Shown: positions 17,501 to 26,500 of the stretch, one piece after another | How the letters are laid out: each line of letters starts with the position of its first letter | How positions within the stretch are numbered: position 1 is the stretch's first letter | Position numbers and translations under genes: made by a program | The notes under the pieces: generated by a model | What the model saw: only the letters and a program-made list of their open reading frames with translations | Database searches by the model: none | What the model was told of the DNA's origin: nothing | DNA from: a virus | Virus record (IMG/VR): IMGVR_UViG_3300030107_005800 | Coordinates: 1 to 31,830 of that record | DNA: 31,830 nt | Strand: one strand, 5' to 3'

Positions 17501-20500
17501 TCTATTAATAACCCCCTCACTGTCTTTCTCTGCATATACTATTGCTCCTTGTGCTGGTGCATATCCTAATCCAGGAGTAGATCCTAAAGAAACAATTAAT
17601 CCACCTCTTGGTAGTTCATTTTGATTTACATCACTTTCATTAATAATTACAGGATCTTCTAGAGAAGTTCTAATACCTGTAAATCTAACACTACTTATTC
17701 CACTATTTTCAATAATTTGGAAATTATTGTTAGGATTATTTTCCGCAGTTGGATTTTGGAAAATATTTCCAATTAATACTAATCCATTACCTCCACTAGT
17801 TCCCAATCCAACCGTATTAATTCCACTATTTGTAAGAGTAAACGTTTGACCTATTCCAGTAAATTGATCCGAAATATCATCATATATTTGATTAGTATCA
17901 TAATTATTTCTAAAATATACTCTTCCATTAAAATCAGAAGTTGCATAATTTAAATTACTAGGTGTCTTAATTACTTGAGGATTTCCTTTAGGAGCATCAG
18001 TAAAGTGTATTTTTTCTCCAACAATTTTAAAGGATCCTCTGTAAATATTGATAGTAGAAGAATTAGAATGATTGGTTGCTGCAGATCCTACAAATCCTCT
18101 TTCAACCTCAATTAAATTTTCAGTTCCAATACCAGTAATTGGACCTACTGTAGTAGTTCCTACACCAACATTCAAAACCTTCATATATTCATTATCAATT
18201 TTTATTGTATCTTTAGAAGTTAAAGATGAAATTCCACTAATGGATAATATAGTTCTTGTGGTACTAATTCCAGTTCCTGTATCATCTGTATTATGTGATA
18301 GAGAATAGGATAGGGGAACATAGGCTAAAGGAGATTGAATTACATTGTCAATAGTAATAATAGACTTGGTATTACTCTTCGCCATTTCAAATTGATGAGC
18401 ATTTCCTGTTCCTACACCAATAAAAGTAACAGCACTACCACCTCTAGTTGTAGATATCTGGAATTGATCAGCATCGGTTCGAATTGCAAACACTGAAGAA
18501 GGAAGTTCGTCAATAGCTCCAGTTGAACTCTGATATAACATTGGAGTAGAACCAACACCCACAAATGTTGATCCAGGTGTATAAATTAACTCTTCATTTG
18601 TTCTAAAGAAATGATTATCAATATTAAAAGTATTCCCTCCTGATCCTATATCAATAATAGACGATATGGAAGGATCGAAAGTTTTAGCAAAAATCGGAGT
18701 ATTATCATTTGTTAATGTAAAACTAGTTCTATCAACTCTATTTCCACTAAGAGCATTATAATAATAAACATTAACCGAATCTACAACACCACCATAAGTA
18801 AGATCATTAGGAATATTAACTGAATCTACTAGTGTATATAAAATCTTATTGAAAGAAGAAACTTGAATATTATCACCAATAAATTCTGGTTCAGGATGGA
18901 ATTTTAATACAAAATCAGCAGAATCATATACTCCTTCAAAAGTTCCGATTCCTAATCTAGTATCAACTTCAATATCACCTGCATTTGAAAGAATTGGGCC
19001 TGATTGTGTATAAACATCAGTTGTATCATGATTCATCGTAATTTGATGAATTGCTCTAGTAGAACCCACACTTACTTCAACTACTGAATGAGATGCATTA
19101 AAGGAATTTTTATTTAAAGAAACAACCGTAGTAGTTCCTATTCCAACACCAAAATTGGATTGATAAATTGCAGTTCTTTCATTTCCTTCTGGTTGATTCG
19201 TGCTTCTAAATCTGTAGATATCAGTACCGAAAGAAGTTGAACCAAAACCAACTATATTTGACTTATATTCTATTTCATCACTTGAATCGTTTTCATATTT
19301 TAAAGAGAATGTGGATCCACTAAGATCCCCCTTCCAAGATCCCATTAAAGTATCAGAATAACCATCTCTTTGAGAATGAGTATCTGTATAATATTCGGCA
19401 ATAAAGGTATCTGTTCCATCGTGAGTCAAATAAGTCTCAACATAATTCATTTCACCCGTAGATTTATTAGTTACCTGATTTTTTACAAAGAATGAATTAA
19501 CTAGTGTAGAAGCAGCTGATACAATAGTTGTAGTTGTAACACCTGCAACACTATCTACTGTAGCAACCCCTATAGACCCTGTAAGATCGATAAAACCTAG
19601 TGAATTAGTACCAATACCATTATTGCTTGTAAAATCGCTTTCAATCGCTTTTAAATCATAATCATAATCATCAGCATTAGGTAATGGAGTAAACCTTAAA
19701 TAAGAATCTCCTTGAGCATCCTTTATAATTCCAAAAGAACCAATCCTCTCTTCATCTTCCAATTCATCTCTTTGTAAAAGAACTGACGTAGTTCCATTAT
19801 TCAATATTATTAAATCATTTGTTTGAACATCAGTTGTAGTAGGATTAGATATTCTCAATAAAATATTTTTAAAGGATACATTTGAATCTATTTTGAGTAT
19901 ATTCAAATAAGGACTAGGATCTCCAGCTAAATTAGAAAATTGATCTTTAATATTATCAATTACTAAAACTTCATTACTATTCAAATCTGTATATGGGGAT
20001 AATCTCTTACTACCAAATTTTATAAATCGAGAACGATCATTTACACCTAAATCACCTGCACTTAAAGTGCTTGAACCAATACTAACACCTAAATCAAAAG
20101 CAAAATCGTAATTATAAACAGTATCCACTCTATTATCTTCGATAACATCTTGAATTGAACTTACAAAACTACTACTTCCAATACCTACTGTCGATATGGA
20201 TGTAATTCCTGTATTAGCAAAATTCTTCAATCCACTAGTATGGAGTAAAGAAGTAACAGGACTTCTTAATTCGTCAAAAGTTCTAGAACTCTGAACCGCA
20301 TATGACATATTCTGATAATAATCATTATTTGGAGTTACTTGTGTATCTAAATTTAATGCTCCTATATTATCATTCCATCCAATATCCTTTTTAACCATGT
20401 AATCAACTAAAAATCTACCTTTATTTTCATTGACTTGATTAATAGTTCCTGTTGTTCCAGAATCTTTACCAGTAATAACTTCACCAACACTTAATCTATA

Positions 20501-23500
20501 ACTACCATCTACTTTAATAAAATCATTTTCACTACTTGTAATAACAAGATCTCTTTCAATATTATCAGAAAGAAGTTTTTCTCCTATATTAAATTGTGAA
20601 GGTTGAGTAGTTACTACAAAAGTAGGATAATCTTTTTTATTTACAAGAACTGATACAGAAGACTGATTGGTAACTGCTATTCCTGTATTTGTAGTTACTC
20701 CTGTAAAATCAATAGTAACAGCATCTTGGCTTCCTGTTATTGCTTCCACATAATTAGTAACCTTACCAAATCTATATCCCAAATCAGCAGAATTAAATCC
20801 AGAACCACCTGCACCCACTACACTAACGACTCCTTCCACATAAACTTCATCGTTGACCGCAAATGGAATGGTACTGAATCCTAATACAGGTGCAGTAATA
20901 TAACACGTAAATGATGAGGTAGAATCTGAGTAAATTGTATTAATACCTACACCATTTGAATTATTTACGGCAAATAATTCTACTCCTGAATCGGGTAACC
21001 CATTAGGAGCAACTAGAGTTTCAATTGAAGAAATTGTAGTATTATTTAATTTAACTTCTAACAAACCATTATCAATTTTTTCTCTACTAATAGAATCTAC
21101 AACATCAATAAGGGGAGGAATTAAATAATCACTACCACCATCTGTTACAGTAATAATACCAATAGTATTGGAATTTTCAGTAACGATAAGTGGAGAAATA
21201 TAAGATTGAGGTTGTAGTGTCTTATCAGATGAATATTCGAATCCCTCATTAAGAATTCTAACTTTATTTGAATTACCAATAGAATCTGATTTAGCAACAA
21301 CATATGCTCCTACTCCTTGAGTAGATGAAGATCCCACATAATTTGGCAATTTCTTATAATTAATACCACCAGATAAAATATTAATACCACTAATACCACC
21401 TGTAGCTGTTACCGATTTAGTAGTATAATCTAATGAAGAACATTCTGATAAATTATAAGATAATTTTTCTGGAACTTTTTCTAAAGAAATATCAAAAGTT
21501 GTATTACCTATACCAATAATATCATAAGACCCATTATAAGAACTATTAACAAATGTTATTTCAGAATAATTAGAAACCGATATATCACTAGTACTAATAG
21601 AACCAGATTTTTCCGTATTATAATATAATTTTTCTGGTAATAAATTGTCATAATTAACAGTAGAAGTAGCCTCACTAGATACACCTACTGTTCCAAAACC
21701 AACAACATTAAATGTGGTACCTGCAGTAGAAACAAATTCATTTTTAAACTCATTATCATAATATAACTTAAAGTTATAATCTTTCAATGAAGAATGAGAA
21801 AGATTAAAAACTATATTATTATTCCTAATAATCTCAAGTTGTGGATTTACCAAAGCAAGATATTGAGATACTCCACCAGTAGATCCTACACTAATTGTAG
21901 CTGGAGGATTTTTTTGAGAATCAATATAAGTTTCCGATAACTTTATAGAATCATCATCAACCTTATACACATAATAACTTTGTGAAGAAATTCCACTAGG
22001 TAAAAGATCACCATAATAAGAAACTTTATCACCAGTTTTTAAATTATGGGAAGTTAAATTTATTTGATCTGTAATTGTATTGATACCTGTTGAATTAAAT
22101 CCTATAGGATTAACTAAAAGATAACCTGTATCAAATTGTTTTTGAAGATTTATTGCTGTAGAATTTCCAATACCAACTGATAAATCTGGTTTAACATTAA
22201 GAGTTATATTATCATCCCTCTTCAAATTATGAGAAGTTGATATAGAAACTGTTGAAATTATTTTTTCAACCTTCCCCCTTACTTGTGGATATCTACTTTC
22301 CAAAGAGTAATTATCTTTATCATCACCACTACTATCTCGGAAATACACTTCCGAGAACATTGTTCCAATACCTGTTTTTATACCAATTGTATTTTTACCC
22401 TGATCGGAAATATAAACAATAGAGGGTAAATCAAATTTTCCACCAGTTGGTGAAGTTGAAATGGATATACTTGTATTACCATCCCTATTAAATGTTACTT
22501 GTTGATTATTATTAAATGGATGATTATTAAGATAAATTCTTTGCGTTAAAATATCTCTAGTAATATCTACACCACCAAATTCAAATGTCATAGTGGAAGA
22601 AATACCACTTACAGTTCCAAACCCAACATCTTGACGAGGATTGAAATAAGTTTTCTTATTTGCAGAAGATTCAAAATATTTTACATTTTTACCAATATTT
22701 CCAATATCAAAAGAATCGGGTACATAAGAAACTATAGAAGTTGCAGTGTGTGCAATACCTGTTACCCCTCTTTCAACCTTTAATAAATTACTTTCTTCAT
22801 AAATATTCAACAATCTTAAAGTTTCAGTTCCAATTTTTAAACTACTTCCTACTGAAACAGTTGATGGAATTCTAGAAACCCATATCTCTGTAGTTAACCC
22901 TACAGTGGAGGATTCTAATGGATAAGTTAAAGATGCTAAAGAAGTTGTAAGACCAACAAGATGTTGACCATTTAATTCTGATAGTTGAGTAGAAAAACCA
23001 GAAATAACAATGTTATCATTATTTTCCCAATCATGAGAAGGTGAAATATTAACCTTTACCTTATTTTCATCTTCCCAAGTAAATACAACATTACTAAAAG
23101 TGCTAACAGCTGTGCTAACATTTACTATATCTTTACCTTTTAGTGATGAAACTTGAGCTATAACTCCACTACCACCAGCAGTAATACTATCAAATGTTAA
23201 GGAATCCTTAATTTTATAGTTATCACCAGCAGAAACAATGTCTAATTTTTCAACTGAACCTGATGTTACTGATTCTATGATGGATTTTTGCCTTGAAATT
23301 TCATTAGTTTCAATTATAAAGTCATTATCAGCATTTGGATCGGCAACTTTATAAGGAAATGTGTTTCTAATAAGGTCAGATTGGGAAAAATCGAAGGATT
23401 GATCCATATTTTGGTCTAATGGAACCGATCTATAAGCATCTCCAACAAAATAGGGGAATTGTGGGTCATTATTAGTGTCTAATGTCGCAAAATATGCATA

Positions 23501-26500
23501 AATTCCGTCAGGAAATTCTGGAGTTTTACCAAATCTACCATTATTTTGGTCTAAATCACCAGAATTTGTAAATTTATAGTCTTCTACAAAAAATCCTGCC
23601 GCAAAATCGTTAAGTGAGGGTCTATCAATGATATTAGAGGTGTCAATTTCATAACCAGAGACCATTCTTCTTACTGAAAGGTCAGTATTGGGGTCTGAAT
23701 ACCCATAAGGCCCATAAATGGGATTACCATCATATGCCCATCCAATGATATCAGACACTTTTGTGTCATTTTCACCAAAAGACTCTATATAATCTTCGGT
23801 TAAACCACCAATACTATACTGTAAATTACTTCCAGTATCTAATAACAACTCACTCGTTCTATATTTTTTGTTTATATCTATAGATAATGGTCGAATACTA
23901 ACATCTAACAGTGCATTTTTACCTGCAGATACAACATTTATTGTCGTATCAATGCTAGAATACCCAATACCAGGATTAACAATCTTAACAGATGATATTT
24001 TATTGTTAGTAATAACTGGTCTAAGTTGAGCTCCACTACCTTTTCCACTCCCATCTGTAATAACTAGGTCTGGAATGGAGAAATATTCACTACCACCATA
24101 TTGTAAATTAACAGCTTCAACTCTTCCATTAACTATTAATGGGTTTAATTGACCATCTTTACCATTTTTTATTGAAATTATAGGTTTTTTCTCAAAATTT
24201 AAGACCGAAGATCCATAACCAGTACCTGTTTCGTAAAGATAAGCATCAATAATCTCTCCTCTTACTGTAGGAGTAAGATTTATACTTTCAACAGTTTGTG
24301 TATCAGTTCCAAATCCCAGAGGAATATACTGTAAAGATACTATAATAGGAGGATATGCAAAATTATGATATCCAGTACCAGTAGATCCCAAACTTACATA
24401 TTTTCCACTATTGTAATTAGATGCTATTGTGGCACCTAAACCAGCATTAGCAAGTCTAAATGAATGTTCATCAATTTTAATAACCTTATATTGATTAGTT
24501 GTGGTTAATCCCGATATAGCATTTCCAGTAGTAGAGTATTCAACAACTTCACCTTCACTAAATCCATGATTATTAAAGGTAATACTATCATAATTTGTTG
24601 AAATACCACTAGGTTTAACAATTAATTTTCTATTTGTAAAATTACCACTTTCAACTACTTCAACACCAGTAACAGATTTTTGAGATGGAAGAGTAGCAAA
24701 TTTATGAACTCCAGAAAGGTTAGTAGCGGCAAATCCAACTGTATTAATACCTACGATGGAATCACTACGTGAATTATATAATTGAACTGTAGTATTGTTA
24801 ATTACATTTACAAAATAAGAAGAACTATTAACTAGATAAGCATCACCCACGAAACTACCAATACCAATTCCACCATTTCCATTCGACTGATATATTACTT
24901 GTTGATGATTCTGAAAATAATGATCATCTAAAAATGTAAGGTAACCTGTAGAAGTATTAATTCCCCCAGAATTGGTAGTTGCTCTACCATCAAAATCAAC
25001 AACTCTTGCTTTTTTTGTTACTAAAGTTTTTAAAACTGCAGTAGAATTACCACCAGTAACTCCAATAGATACCACACTATTAATATTGAATCCTTGAGGA
25101 TCTACATAAACCTTGGAAATCTTTCCACTAATTACAGGTTGAATTAATGCAGTATTTCCACTACCAGCAGAAACTTCTAATTTAGGGAGGTCAATAACAT
25201 CATAATCACTTCCACCATTTAAAACATTTACTGTTTTTAAAGGACCATAATAAATTTTATCATTAGATTTATAATTCGTAATTTCTACTCCATCAATCAT
25301 CATTCCAATTGATCCTGTAGGAGTTTTAACTTGAGTTCCTCTATTAATAGTAGAATCTAAAGAAAACTTTTTAAGTAGTTTTTGAGGCCCAATTACATTA
25401 GATTTCTGAGAAAATAATGTAAATTTGTGACTAGTAACAGTGGTACCAATTCCAGAAGAAATACTCAAATCTATATTATCTTGATCTCCTATAAAAGATC
25501 TAGAATTATAAAGTTTCATTTGCTTTGGATTTGTAGTTACTAATCCAACATAATATCTTCCAGTTTCCAATCCTGCATAAGTGACAGGTTCAACTGTGGA
25601 TATACCAGATGATACATTATAATAAACTTCATCACCATCAATAAAAGGAACTGAAGATCCAAAAGAAATTATTCCATATTTTTCTGTAAGAGAATTATAT
25701 TGAGTTAAACCAGTAGAAACTAAAGATTGAATATTAAGATCAATTGTGTTGACAAAACTAGTCGTAACACCGCTAATTGCTGCTGATGGTAAAGAATTAG
25801 AAGCTACATAAGCAGTATTTCCATTTCCTACATATAAGTTCTGCGTATCAGATATTATCTTATTAAATTCTAAGGGAACTATAGTGCTACCTGCATAATT
25901 TATTCTTCTTCTAATATCATATTCTTCGGTTGAAGACCATGCAATAGAATCACTAATTGTTATATCTGTACCATTAACAATGTTCAGAACATATACTCCA
26001 CCATTTTCCCCTAAAACTACATTATTGGTTCCTCTTAAAACTATTTCAATCTGATCATCTTTTTTAAGACTTGATCTATCTACTTTTCCTAATGATATAC
26101 ATTCGGTTCCACTTACACTTCCTAACTTATATCTTACACTTGTATTATAAATCCATGAATTAGCAAAAATTTCTTTATATGTTTTATTAAGAGTAGGATT
26201 TTCTATTAAATCTCCAATATTATTAACAGAAATTATTTGACCTTCATCTATAGTAATATTCTTTGATACTTGTTCAAATTTTGATAATACTCCAGTAAGT
26301 CTTAATTTTACTTTTTTAGTAACATCTCCATCTTCATAACCATAATAAGTTTCATCATTTGTTACTACAGATGTTGACTCAATTTCAGAATCAATACCAG
26401 TACAACCAAAGAATTGATCAATACTTTTAGATGTATATTTAATATTAGTATTGTTATCAGAAATAAGATTTCCTGTTTGCCCAAATCCTACTGTAGAATC

